Shown here piece after piece: positions 1-5,560 of a stretch of DNA of 13,052 bases. Both the position numbers and the translations under genes were made by a program. Position 1 is the stretch's first letter. Every line of letters begins with the position of its first letter. Source of the stretch: an uncultured Geobacteraceae bacterium (lineage in GTDB: Bacteria > Desulfobacterota > Desulfuromonadia > Geobacterales > Pseudopelobacteraceae). The stretch is taken from contig CAIRND010000067.1 of assembly GCA_903879825.1 (NCBI GenBank), positions 1-13,052 on the forward strand. The letters run 5' to 3'. The notes beneath the pieces are model-generated. The model did not search any database, was not told the origin of the DNA, and worked only from the letters and a program-made list of their open reading frames with translations.

Positions 1-53
1 CAATGGCCACTACCGGCAAGACCGGCAGAGAATGCCAACCAGATTGCCACCAT
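1..53 (-). CDS. Start of an unrecognised gene downstream of pyrD (partial)
   Basis: Five bases after the pyrD stop, an ATG at 53-51 opens a frame that stays open for 17 codons to the window edge. The visible peptide is MVAIWLAFSAGLAGSGH, which is hydrophobic and could be the start of a signal peptide or first membrane segment. A GAGAGG sequence abuts the ATG; a GTG (50-48) or TTG (38-36) would be spaced better from it. The position suggests a third gene of the pyrK-pyrD operon. The family cannot be recognised from so little sequence, and the open frame may be chance. Confidence 0.25.
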   Translation of the reverse strand, partial: MVAIWLAFSAGLAGSGH

Positions 54-57
54 CCTC

Positions 58-972
58 TCAGGTTTCCAGCGCGCCGATCAGGCTCTTGATATCAGCAACG
101 CCGTTGGCAATCAGCCAGGCTTCCATATCTTCGGCGATCTTCTGAGCCGCACCAGGGTTGATAAAGCTGGCGGTGCCGACCTGGACGGCGGTAGCTCCCG
201 CCAGCATGAATTCGAGCGCATCGACCGCATTCATAATGCCGCCGATGCCGATGATCGGCACCTTAACTGCTTTTGCCACCTGCCACACCATGCGCAGTGC
301 AATCGGCTTAATGGCAGGACCGGAAAATCCGCCGGTAATATTAGCCAGCACCGGCCGACGTTTATTGAGGTCAATCGCCATGCCGGTCAGAGTATTGATC
401 AGCGACAGAGCATCAGCGCCAGCATCTTCACAGGCCCGGGCCATGATCACCACATCGGTCACGTTGGGAGAGAGTTTGACTATCAACGGTTTTTTCGTCA
501 CCGCGCGGCAGGCGGAAACAACCGAGGCGGCACAATCCGGATCGGTGCCAAATACGATTCCCCCCTGCTTGACATTCGGGCAGGAGATATTCACTTCCAG
601 GCCGGCCACTTCAGGAACTTCATCAAGTCGGCGCGCCATTTCGGCGTATTCATCAACCGTATTGCCAAAGAAGTTGGCGATAGCCGGGGTGTTGACCGAA
701 CGAATATACGGTACTTTTTTGGCAATGAAGGCATCAATACCGACATTTTGCAGCCCGATGGCGTTCAGCATGCCGCCGGGGGTTTCAACAATGCGCGGAG
801 TCGGATTGCCGGCGCGTGGTTTAAGTGACAGGCCTTTGGTGACGAAAGCGCCGATTGATGCCATATCGACATATTCGGCAAACTCTTCGCCATAGCCAAA
901 GGTACCGGAAGCGGTCATTACCGGGTTACGCAGCTGGATACCGGCTATATTAACAGTCATATCTGGTTTCAT
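58..972 (-). CDS. pyrD: Dihydroorotate dehydrogenase B, catalytic subunit PyrD
   Basis: This cytoplasmic FMN enzyme oxidises dihydroorotate to orotate in de novo pyrimidine synthesis. It is class 1B, working with the PyrK subunit encoded just upstream. The frame is open from a GTG at 987, but I chose the ATG at 972 (304 residues, starting MKPDMTVNIAG) because GGAGGG lies 7 bases before it. An ATG at 978 forms an exact ATGA overlap with the pyrK stop and is the main alternative. Visible family motifs are TKG near residue 46 (FMN/orotate lysine), NISCPN at 128-133 with Cys131 as the catalytic base expected in class 1 enzymes, VKLSPN with Lys166, GIGGI at 242-246 and the FMN-phosphate segment GATAVQVGTA at 259-268. 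Length is normal for the family. The identification is secure; only the exact start is open. Confidence 0.96.
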   Translation of the reverse strand: MKPDMTVNIAGIQLRNPVMTASGTFGYGEEFAEYVDMASIGAFVTKGLSLKPRAGNPTPRIVETPGGMLNAIGLQNVGIDAFIAKKVPYIRSVNTPAIANFFGNTVDEYAEMARRLDEVPEVAGLEVNISCPNVKQGGIVFGTDPDCAASVVSACRAVTKKPLIVKLSPNVTDVVIMARACEDAGADALSLINTLTGMAIDLNKRRPVLANITGGFSGPAIKPIALRMVWQVAKAVKVPIIGIGGIMNAVDALEFMLAGATAVQVGTASFINPGAAQKIAEDMEAWLIANGVADIKSLIGALET

Positions 973-974
973 AG

Positions 975-1793
975 TCATTCCCTCCACTTCAGTTCGCCCG
1001 ACTCAAAAACCGGTCCTTCAGTGCAGACACAGCGGTAGTCGGGAGTTTCCAGCGAATGGGAATGTCCGGGGGCAACGCAGCCGAGACAGGCACCAACGCC
1101 GCACGCCATATAGCCTTCAAGCGATACCTGACAAGATATATCCCGCTGTGCCGCGATGCCGGCCACCGCATTCAGCATGCCGTGCGGACCACAGGCATAG
1201 ATGGTCGCTTTTCCCTGCAATTGATCAAGCCGACGCACCAGAGCTTCAGTCACCAGGCCGCATTCGCCCAGCGAACCATCTTCAGTGGCGGTGTAACACT
1301 CGACTCCGAGTCGTTCAAATTCGGTGATACAGAGAATGTCATCTCTGGTCCGGCCACCGGCAAACAGCCTGACCTTTGATTGTTTCACCAGCTCTTTCGC
1401 CAGCAGATAGAGCGGTGCCAAGCCAACTCCGCCACCGACAATAAGCTTTTCTTCGTCCGGCTCGCCCAAATCAAAACCCTTACCAAGCGGGCCAAGAATA
1501 TCGAGCAGATCGGAATCATGCAGTGCTGACAGCATCGCCGTTCCCTTCCCCACCACCCGGTACAGCATCTCCAGATATGGCTGCGCAATCGCGCCGCTCT
1601 GGGCAGGAGTGTAAGTTCCGACATCAAAAATGCCGAAGGGACGGCGCAGCAGCGGGTCGATGGCACCAGTAACCCGCACCATGATAAACTGGCCGGGACG
1701 TGCCGAAGCGCATTCAGGTGGCGCAGTCATACGCATCCGCCAATAGCCGGGCGAGACCTCCACGTTTGAAAGAATAAGTGAGGTAAATTGCAT
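975..1793 (-). CDS. pyrK: Dihydroorotate dehydrogenase B, electron transfer subunit PyrK
   Basis: PyrK carries FAD and a [2Fe-2S] cluster and moves electrons from PyrD to NAD+. The protein has 272 residues and the ferredoxin-reductase fold order. An N-terminal FAD barrel has PGQF near 33-36 and RRPFGIFDV at 50-58. An NAD-binding half has GGGVGLAPLYLLAKEL at 120-135 and the CGPHGM segment at 201-206. A C-terminal cluster loop has Cys231, Cys236 and Cys239 (C-x4-C-x2-C), with a fourth ligand that by alignment to CEDGPVF in other PyrK proteins should be Cys257 (in CTEGPVF); Cys255 is nearby. AGGAGA lies 8 bases before the ATG. It is the first visible gene of the operon and its stop overlaps a possible pyrD start. 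Confidence 0.96.
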   Translation of the reverse strand: MQFTSLILSNVEVSPGYWRMRMTAPPECASARPGQFIMVRVTGAIDPLLRRPFGIFDVGTYTPAQSGAIAQPYLEMLYRVVGKGTAMLSALHDSDLLDILGPLGKGFDLGEPDEEKLIVGGGVGLAPLYLLAKELVKQSKVRLFAGGRTRDDILCITEFERLGVECYTATEDGSLGECGLVTEALVRRLDQLQGKATIYACGPHGMLNAVAGIAAQRDISCQVSLEGYMACGVGACLGCVAPGHSHSLETPDYRCVCTEGPVFESGELKWRE

Positions 1794-1909
1794 TACGGGA
1801 TCTCCTATTCAAATAAGTTTGCATCTATATACCTGCTATTGTTGCTCTAGTCTACACTCAGGCTGCTTTCACAGAGTTTTTTCCATAACACCGTCAATCA
1901 AACATTCAT

Positions 1910-1955
1910 CCTAAAAACGGCAGTTTATTGCCACAAAAAGGCACAAAATTCACAA
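1910..1955 (+). repeat. Left arm of an inverted pair of CACAAA-type interspersed repeats
   Basis: This arm begins CCTAAAAACGGCAGTT and continues into spaced CACAAA units (CCACAAAAAG, GCACAAAATT, CACAAAAAAC). The minus-strand copy at 2074-2031 begins CCTGGAAAAAGCAGTT and continues GGCCGCAAAAAAGC, ACAAAAAGCGCAAAG. By eye most positions align with a few single-base gaps, so the two arms are diverged inverted copies about 75 bases apart. From general knowledge, tandem (C)ACAAAG/CGCAAAG units are scattered between genes in many delta-proteobacterial genomes. That this is a member of such a family is my inference. Confidence 0.55.
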
Positions 1956-2030
1956 AAAACGGCATGTTATGTTGAGTAAATATTTAACCTGTTTGGTGAT
2001 CTCGATGTATGACATAACTCACTGGTATTC

Positions 2031-2074
2031 TTTGCGCTTTTTGTGCTTTTTTGCGGCCAACTGCTTTTTCCAGG
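2031..2074 (-). repeat. Right arm of the inverted CACAAA-type repeat pair
   Basis: Read on the minus strand from 2074, this arm shows CCTGG, AAAAAGCAGTT, GGCCGC and then A-rich units separated by GCAC and GCGC. It matches the left arm at 1910-1955 in order and spacing. The two arms could fold into a long imperfect hairpin or be remnants of a miniature element. I see no target-site duplication. Confidence 0.55.
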
Positions 2075-2268
2075 TTCATAGTATTTGCTGCGAACGCCTG
2101 TACGGACAAACCACACCGTTTGGCTGTGATGTTTGGGTTGACTGGAGGGACTGATATTCTGGTTAGTCCAACTGCTGGCAGAGACAGGATGAGAGACTGG
2201 GGAGATTGATAAATAAGTGCATTGTGTAGATTCAGCAGTTATTGGATTCCTTTACTGAGGCAAGCAAT

Positions 2269-2421
2269 ATGTTTTGCAAAAACTTAATTTTGAATGGATA
2301 TCATTCATTATTCTTTGACTTGATTCATTCCATAGATATAATGAAGAATGCCAACCAGGAGGCAGGACCCGTCCTTGAAAACCTGGCCGGTCAGCTCGCG
2401 ACCCCGTTGAATGAAAAATGA
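2269..2421 (+). CDS. Possible small protein of 50 residues, unrecognised
   Basis: An ATG at 2269 preceded by TGAGG with 8 bases spacing opens 50 codons ending at TGA 2419-2421. The protein would start MFCKNLILNGYHSLFFDL and end AGQLATPLNEK. The first half is hydrophobic and A+T-rich at the DNA level. The second half, from the internal ATG at 2341, is more GC-rich, has ordinary coding-like codons and reads MKNANQEAGPVLENLAGQ. It sits just upstream of the yefM promoter on the same strand. I do not recognise it. It could be a genuine small protein, a decayed 3' end of a lost gene, or chance. Confidence 0.3.
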   Translation: MFCKNLILNGYHSLFFDLIHSIDIMKNANQEAGPVLENLAGQLATPLNEK

Positions 2422-2441
2422 TTGTTGAAAAATGATTTGAC

Positions 2442-2475
2442 TTAAAACAACCCTTAACGTACGGTATAACGTACT
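2442..2475 (+). promoter_or_regulatory. yefM-yoeB promoter and operator
   Basis: A -10 candidate TATAAC (2465-2470) lies 17 bases after a weak -35 TTAAAA (2442-2447); TTGACT at 2437-2442 is a better -35 but its 22-base spacing is too long. Two copies of TAACGTAC start at 2455 and 2467, so their GTAC cores are 12 bases apart. The arms GTACG (2459-2463) and CGTAC (2470-2474) form an inverted repeat around the -10. YefM-YoeB complexes of E. coli bind adjacent TGTACA-cored sites spaced 12 bases centre to centre, which this closely resembles. The placement over the -10 fits autorepression. Confidence 0.65.
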
Positions 2476-2493
2476 AAACGGAGGTAGTTTAAA

Positions 2494-2736
2494 ATGACAA
2501 CACTATCAGCAACAGAAGCAAGAAAATCCCTTTATAACCTTGTCGATGATGTTGCTTTATCACATGACCCGATTCAAATTGTTGGCAAACGGCATTCAGC
2601 AGTTCTCATATCAGAAGACGATTGGCGCGCTATTCAGGAAACATTGTATCTCACATCTATTCCTGGCATGCGCGAATCCATCAAAAAAGGTATCAAAACC
2701 CCAGTATCCGAGTGCAGTGAGGAACTTGCATGGTAA
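2494..2736 (+). CDS. yefM: Antitoxin, YefM/Phd family
   Basis: The 80-residue protein has the Phd/YefM layout. An N-terminal DNA-binding and dimer domain contains SATEARKSLYNLVDDV (5-20), PIQIVGKR and AVLISEDDW. The segment AIQETLYLTSIPGMRESIKKG (about 46-66) is followed by a polar, probably flexible C-terminus expected to wrap and neutralise the toxin. GGAGG (2480-2484) sits 9 bases before the ATG. The stop overlaps the toxin start, giving translational coupling with the antitoxin made first. It should repress its own promoter through the paired GTAC sites just upstream, with YoeB as co-repressor. The family assignment is secure; whether the module is active cannot be seen. Confidence 0.93.
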   Translation: MTTLSATEARKSLYNLVDDVALSHDPIQIVGKRHSAVLISEDDWRAIQETLYLTSIPGMRESIKKGIKTPVSECSEELAW

Positions 2737-2996
2737 ACTGGCAACTTGTTTTTACCAAGCAAGCGCAAAAAGATGCAAAAAAGATCGCGCACTCCGGTTT
2801 AAAGCCGCAAGCCGAACGACTACTAGAATTCATCAAAGAAAATCCCTTTAAAAATCCCCCTCCATACGAAAAACTTGTAGGCGATCTGTCAGGTGCATAT
2901 TCCCGGAGAATCAATATTCAACATCGACTGGTTTATGAGGTTTTGGACAACATAAAGACTATAAAGATTATCCGAATGTGGACGCATTATGAATAA
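2730..2996 (+). CDS. yoeB: mRNA interferase toxin, YoeB family
   Basis: YoeB is a ribosome-dependent endoribonuclease of the RelE superfamily that cleaves mRNA in the A site. The 88-residue protein aligns along its whole length with E. coli YoeB (84 residues). SGAYSRRINIQHRLVYEV (54-71) matches the core. The catalytic residues are present by alignment: Glu47 (E. coli Glu46), Arg66 (Arg65), His86 (His83) and Tyr87 (Tyr84). One extra Glu follows the usual terminal Tyr. The ATG overlaps the antitoxin stop by 7 bases and has GAGG 7 bases upstream inside yefM. With all catalytic positions intact, the toxin looks potentially functional. Confidence 0.94.
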   Translation: MVNWQLVFTKQAQKDAKKIAHSGLKPQAERLLEFIKENPFKNPPPYEKLVGDLSGAYSRRINIQHRLVYEVLDNIKTIKIIRMWTHYE

Positions 2997-3013
2997 CATA
3001 TCATACAACCACT

Positions 3014-3046
3014 CGGCGGCAACCGGTCTTCGCTAACGCTCCGCCG
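3014..3046. repeat. GC-rich inverted repeat between yoeB and rimI
   Basis: CGGCGG (3014-3019) pairs with CCGCCG (3041-3046) around a 21-base loop, just after the yoeB stop and in the gap where yoeB and rimI converge. No run of T follows on either strand, so it is not a standard intrinsic terminator. An alternative pairing is GGTC (3025-3028) with GACC (3048-3051). It may be a member of an interspersed repeat family, but I cannot show this. Confidence 0.35.
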
Positions 3047-3099
3047 CTGACCCTTCGTAACACCTACTATCAAATCCGCCGTCACATAAGAAAAAATCA

Positions 3100-3549
3100 C
3101 TATAAACTCAACTCCATCAAAACCGCGTCATCCCTGCCTTCATAATACCTGAGCCGCAGACCGGTACGAACAAAGCCACACCGTTCATACAGGGTAATAG
3201 CTGCGATGTTCGATCCCCGTACTTCCAGCGCCAGCACTTCGGCATGTTTGAGTCGGGCTACGCCAATCGCATGATCCATCAGCATTCGCGCGACTCCCCT
3301 GCCCCGCTGTTCAGATGCCACGGCAATATCAAGTATCTGCGCTTCTTCAAACAACGACATCAGGCAGACATAGCCGGCGATTGTGCCGTTATATTCGGCA
3401 ACAAACGGGTACGAATGCGCTGCAACCATCTCTTGGTCAAAATGCTCGCGCTGCCACGGCGTGTGAAACGAATCCTGCTCGATGGCCACTACGGCGTCAA
3501 GATCATCCTCGCTCATTGAGCGAATATTGTAATCGGGGATTCCATTCAT
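3100..3549 (-). CDS. rimI: Ribosomal protein S18-alanine N-acetyltransferase RimI
   Basis: RimI is a cytoplasmic GNAT enzyme that acetylates the N-terminal alanine of ribosomal protein S18. I chose the ATG at 3549 (149 residues, MNGIPDYNIRSM...) because it gives the normal family length. The frame is open to 3639, but that extension reads unlike any RimI. Features are TPW near 30-32, the acetyl-CoA motif A around DIAVASEQRGRGVARMLM (74-91), and LEVRGSNIAAITLYERCGF (108-126). Glu109 and Tyr121 have the same spacing as the catalytic Glu103/Tyr115 of Salmonella RimI, and the C-terminus has RYYEGRDDAVLM. No strong ribosome site precedes this start; the ATG at 3516 has none either. The gene stands alone here, without tsaB or tsaD. 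Confidence 0.92.
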   Translation of the reverse strand: MNGIPDYNIRSMSEDDLDAVVAIEQDSFHTPWQREHFDQEMVAAHSYPFVAEYNGTIAGYVCLMSLFEEAQILDIAVASEQRGRGVARMLMDHAIGVARLKHAEVLALEVRGSNIAAITLYERCGFVRTGLRLRYYEGRDDAVLMELSL

Positions 3550-3615
3550 AGGGCGGCATAATATGCAAAGCCACTTCCATTGTAAACGCTTTATCCGAGA
3601 CATACGGCATTTGAT

Positions 3616-3647
3616 CACGCAGCGCCGCAACGAACGCAACGGAAAAC
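3616..3647 (+). repeat. CGCAACG-unit repeat, left copy of an inverted pair
   Basis: The stretch is built from variants of an 8-9 base unit: CACGCAGCG, CCGCAACG, AACGCAACG, then GAAAAC. A similar array on the minus strand at 3747-3720 reads CACGCAACG, ACGCAACG, GCGCAGCG. The two form an inverted pair spanning about 132 bases upstream of rimI. Such CGCAA-rich short tandem units are common between genes in delta-proteobacteria; membership is inference. The same bases are also an open frame on the minus strand. Confidence 0.45.
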
Positions 3648-3719
3648 ATAGACTTATAACGAAATTGTGATTAACCGATCAGGTGAACCTGGATAATGAC
3701 TTAAGCTACTGATTTGATT

Positions 3720-3747
3720 CGCTGCGCCGTTGCGTCGTTGCGTGAAA
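3720..3747 (-). repeat. CGCAACG-unit repeat, right copy of the inverted pair
   Basis: On the plus strand this reads as three GTTGCGTC-like units ending in GTGAAAA. On the minus strand it is CACGCAACG, ACGCAACG, GCGCAGCG. About 24 of 28 positions match the copy at 3616-3647 when one base is gapped. It lies about 30 bases before the -35 of the marR promoter. Confidence 0.45.
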
Positions 3748-3777
3748 ATGTTTTTTTGGTTTATACTCATTTCAACA

Positions 3778-3812
3778 TTGACAGCATACATATTATCTGC
3801 ATAATGATAATA
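3778..3812 (+). promoter_or_regulatory. Promoter and palindromic operator of the efflux operon
   Basis: A sigma-70 type promoter is clear: a perfect TTGACA (3778-3783), a 16-base spacer and CATAAT (3800-3805, five of six consensus bases). A perfect 7-base inverted repeat, TATTATC (3791-3797) and GATAATA (3806-3812), surrounds the -10 with an 8-base centre. A second, nested pair is ATTAT (3792-3796) and ATAAT (3801-3805). MarR-family regulators typically bind such A+T-rich palindromes over their own promoters, so autorepression by the downstream MarR protein is the natural reading. Confidence 0.72.
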
Positions 3813-3824
3813 ACTCTGCTTACG

Positions 3825-3838
3825 AAGGATGTCTCCTT
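3825..3838 (+). promoter_or_regulatory. Hairpin enclosing the marR ribosome binding site
   Basis: The ribosome site AAGGA (3825-3829) is followed by TGTC and then its exact complement TCCTT (3834-3838), directly before the ATG at 3839. In the mRNA this makes a 5-base-pair stem with a 4-base loop that hides the ribosome site. It could hold translation of the regulator low; the effect is inferred. Confidence 0.45.
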
Positions 3839-4282
3839 ATGTATGATATTGAAAAAAGCATCGGCTTTCTCCTGTCAAAAGGGTACCAGCGCGCCTGGGC
3901 CATTTTAAGAGAAGAAATCGAGCAGTATAACCTTACCCCGCCGCAGTTTGCCCTGCTTTCGTTTCTCTGGCAGCAGGATGGCCTGACACAAGCCGAATTA
4001 TCTGAAAAAGGACAGATTGACCGTTCCACCGTCGGCGGACTTATCGATCGCCTGGAAAGGGATGGCCTGCTCGAACGCCGTCAGCATCCACAGGATCGCC
4101 GGGCATATTTGATTTACCTGACCGAACATGGCAAAGAGATGGAGGGGCCTCTCTCGGCGTGTGCTGAACGGTCTTTACATCAATTCACGTCAGGGCTGAA
4201 CGACGATGAGGTCACCGAGTTGAGACGGATGCTTGAGATATTACGCGGAGATCGGAGGGTCTATGAACTTCCTTCATGCTAG
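3839..4282 (+). CDS. MarR-family transcriptional regulator of the efflux operon
   Basis: This 147-residue protein has a helical dimerisation N-terminus and a winged helix-turn-helix at about 49-95. LTQAELSEKGQIDRSTVGGL is the recognition region, and ERDGLLERRQHPQDRRAYL is the wing with the family's Asp-Arg (Asp86, Arg87/88). The long C-terminal helix that completes MarR dimers follows. It is the first gene of the pump operon, the same order as E. coli emrR-emrA-emrB, and it overlaps the tolC-like gene by 20 bases. The palindrome over its promoter makes it a likely autorepressor released by a substrate of the pump. The inducing compound cannot be read from the sequence. The name emrR would be reasonable by context but is not proven. 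Confidence 0.9.
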   Translation: MYDIEKSIGFLLSKGYQRAWAILREEIEQYNLTPPQFALLSFLWQQDGLTQAELSEKGQIDRSTVGGLIDRLERDGLLERRQHPQDRRAYLIYLTEHGKEMEGPLSACAERSLHQFTSGLNDDEVTELRRMLEILRGDRRVYELPSC

Positions 4283-5537
4283 CCTGGTAACAGCTATCTA
4301 CCTCGCTCTGGCAGGCAATGCCTTCTGTGCACCGCTTTCGCTGCACGACTGCCTGCAAAAAGCACACGACAACAATCCCGCTCTCAAAAGCGCCGCCTGG
4401 GACAGCCGCATTGCCCAGGATGGCGGCCGTCTGGCAACGGTTGCCAGCTATCCGCGTATTGACGCCCAGGCTGGATATACGATGCAGCTGCACCCTCAGG
4501 CAATAAAATCCGCCGGCGGCACGACAGAGACACAAGAACCAAACTTTGCTTTTGCCGGTCTCGCCGCCAGCTATACCTTATATGACTTTGGGCGGCGCAC
4601 AGCGCGCATTCAGCAGGCAGATGCCTACACGGAAGCAGCATCGCAGAGTTTCCTGTTCAGCACGGGTGATATGGCCCTGCAGGTAATCGAAGCGTACTTC
4701 AGGATTCTTGAAACAGACAAGTTGATTCAGGCGGCAGACGAGGAGATCGCGCAAATAGCGGAACATCGCCGTGTCGCGCAGGTTCTGTTTGAGGAAGGGG
4801 TTGTCACCCGCAACGATGTCCTTCAAGCGGAAGTACGCCTCGCCTCGGCCCGGCAAAAACAGCTGACCGTTTCCAACCGGCGCGAAAATGCCTGGCTGCT
4901 GCTTAACTTTCTCATCGGCAGCGAGCCGACCTTCCGGGGCGAACTTGATGAAGCGACCACACTGGACAGTACGGTAAAACCGGCTGCGGGCGCATCAGAT
5001 ATCACGGTCAACCGCCACGACATCAAAGCACAGAAACAGATACTTGATGCGCGAGATTTTGAAGTGCGTGAAAACCGCGAAAACTATATCCCGGAAATTT
5101 ATACCCGCCTCGGAATGGACGTTGTTCAGAATGACAAAGTGCGCGAACAGGCAATTTTTTCGGCAACACTTGGCATTCGAATCAACCTGTTTGATGGCTA
5201 TGCTGCGCAGGCGGCACACGAAAAAGCGGTCAAACAGCGCTCAAAACAATTGGACACTCTCCGACTGACTGAGCAGCGCGCGAGGCTTGAGATTACCACC
5301 GCCCGTAATGATGCCAGCGTGGCAAAAGAGCGCATCAGCGCCTCTGAAGCGGCGATACGGCAGAGCGAAGAGAATCTGCGCATCAACAAGGAGCGCTATC
5401 AGGAGCGGGTTGGCATCGCCTCGGAAGTACTGGATGCACAGACTCTGGTCACACAGACCAAAACAGATTATTACCGCGCGCTCTATGACTATCAGACCGC
5501 TGTTGCCCGATTGCAGAATGCGCTCGGAGAGATGTAA
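4263..5537 (+). CDS. TolC-family outer-membrane efflux channel
   Basis: The frame is open from 4233, but the ATG at 4263 has GGAGGG just upstream and gives a proper signal peptide (MNFLHASLVTAIYLALAGNA, cleavage probably near residues 20-23). The protein has 424 residues, normal for outer-membrane efflux proteins. It shows the two-fold repeat of the family. The first half has YTLYDFGRR and GVVTRNDVLQAEVRLASA; the second has INLFDGYAAQ and YQERVGIASEVLDAQTLV. The C-terminus ends TDYYRALYDYQTAVARLQNA. These form the alpha-barrel helices and beta strands of the trimeric channel. It is encoded between the regulator and the adaptor and begins inside the marR gene, so it is probably translationally coupled and dedicated to this pump. 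Confidence 0.92.
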   Translation: MNFLHASLVTAIYLALAGNAFCAPLSLHDCLQKAHDNNPALKSAAWDSRIAQDGGRLATVASYPRIDAQAGYTMQLHPQAIKSAGGTTETQEPNFAFAGLAASYTLYDFGRRTARIQQADAYTEAASQSFLFSTGDMALQVIEAYFRILETDKLIQAADEEIAQIAEHRRVAQVLFEEGVVTRNDVLQAEVRLASARQKQLTVSNRRENAWLLLNFLIGSEPTFRGELDEATTLDSTVKPAAGASDITVNRHDIKAQKQILDARDFEVRENRENYIPEIYTRLGMDVVQNDKVREQAIFSATLGIRINLFDGYAAQAAHEKAVKQRSKQLDTLRLTEQRARLEITTARNDASVAKERISASEAAIRQSEENLRINKERYQERVGIASEVLDAQTLVTQTKTDYYRALYDYQTAVARLQNALGEM

Positions 5538-5560
5538 CTTTAAATTTACGCGGAGGATAT

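Larger units (their letters stand above)
1794..2268. other. Gene-free accessory stretch upstream of pyrK
   Basis: About 475 bases without a convincing gene, richer in A+T than the flanking genes. The pyrK promoter should lie at its left end, reading leftward. I see a weak TATAGA-like -10 near 1825-1830 but no matching -35, so I do not call it. The centre holds the inverted repeat pair at 1910-2074. The right part (2075-2268) contains a short GGACT/AGTCC inverted repeat near 2148-2169 and otherwise nothing I recognise. A 61-codon open frame at 1969-2154 runs through one repeat arm, has no good ribosome site and looks spurious. Confidence 0.5.

Noticed and set aside
158..895. A 245-codon plus-strand frame opposite pyrD
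   Set aside because: Pure antisense shadow of a well-conserved gene.
1969..2154. A 61-codon plus-strand frame between pyrK and yefM
   Set aside because: It runs through a repeat arm, lacks a good ribosome site and is unusually rich in Cys and Phe as random A+T-rich frames often are.
2997..3099. Possible integron attC site after the toxin-antitoxin module
   Set aside because: TAAC-like ends exist, but there is no matching GTTA-type partner with paired arms and no other cassette or integrase.
3791..3812. Resemblance to a Fur box (ATAATGATAAT-like)
   Set aside because: The perfect palindrome over the promoter of a MarR gene is explained better by autoregulation; no iron genes are nearby.
3714..3908. 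A 64-codon plus-strand frame upstream of marR
   Set aside because: It spans the repeat, the promoter and the start of marR in another frame, so it cannot be a separate gene.
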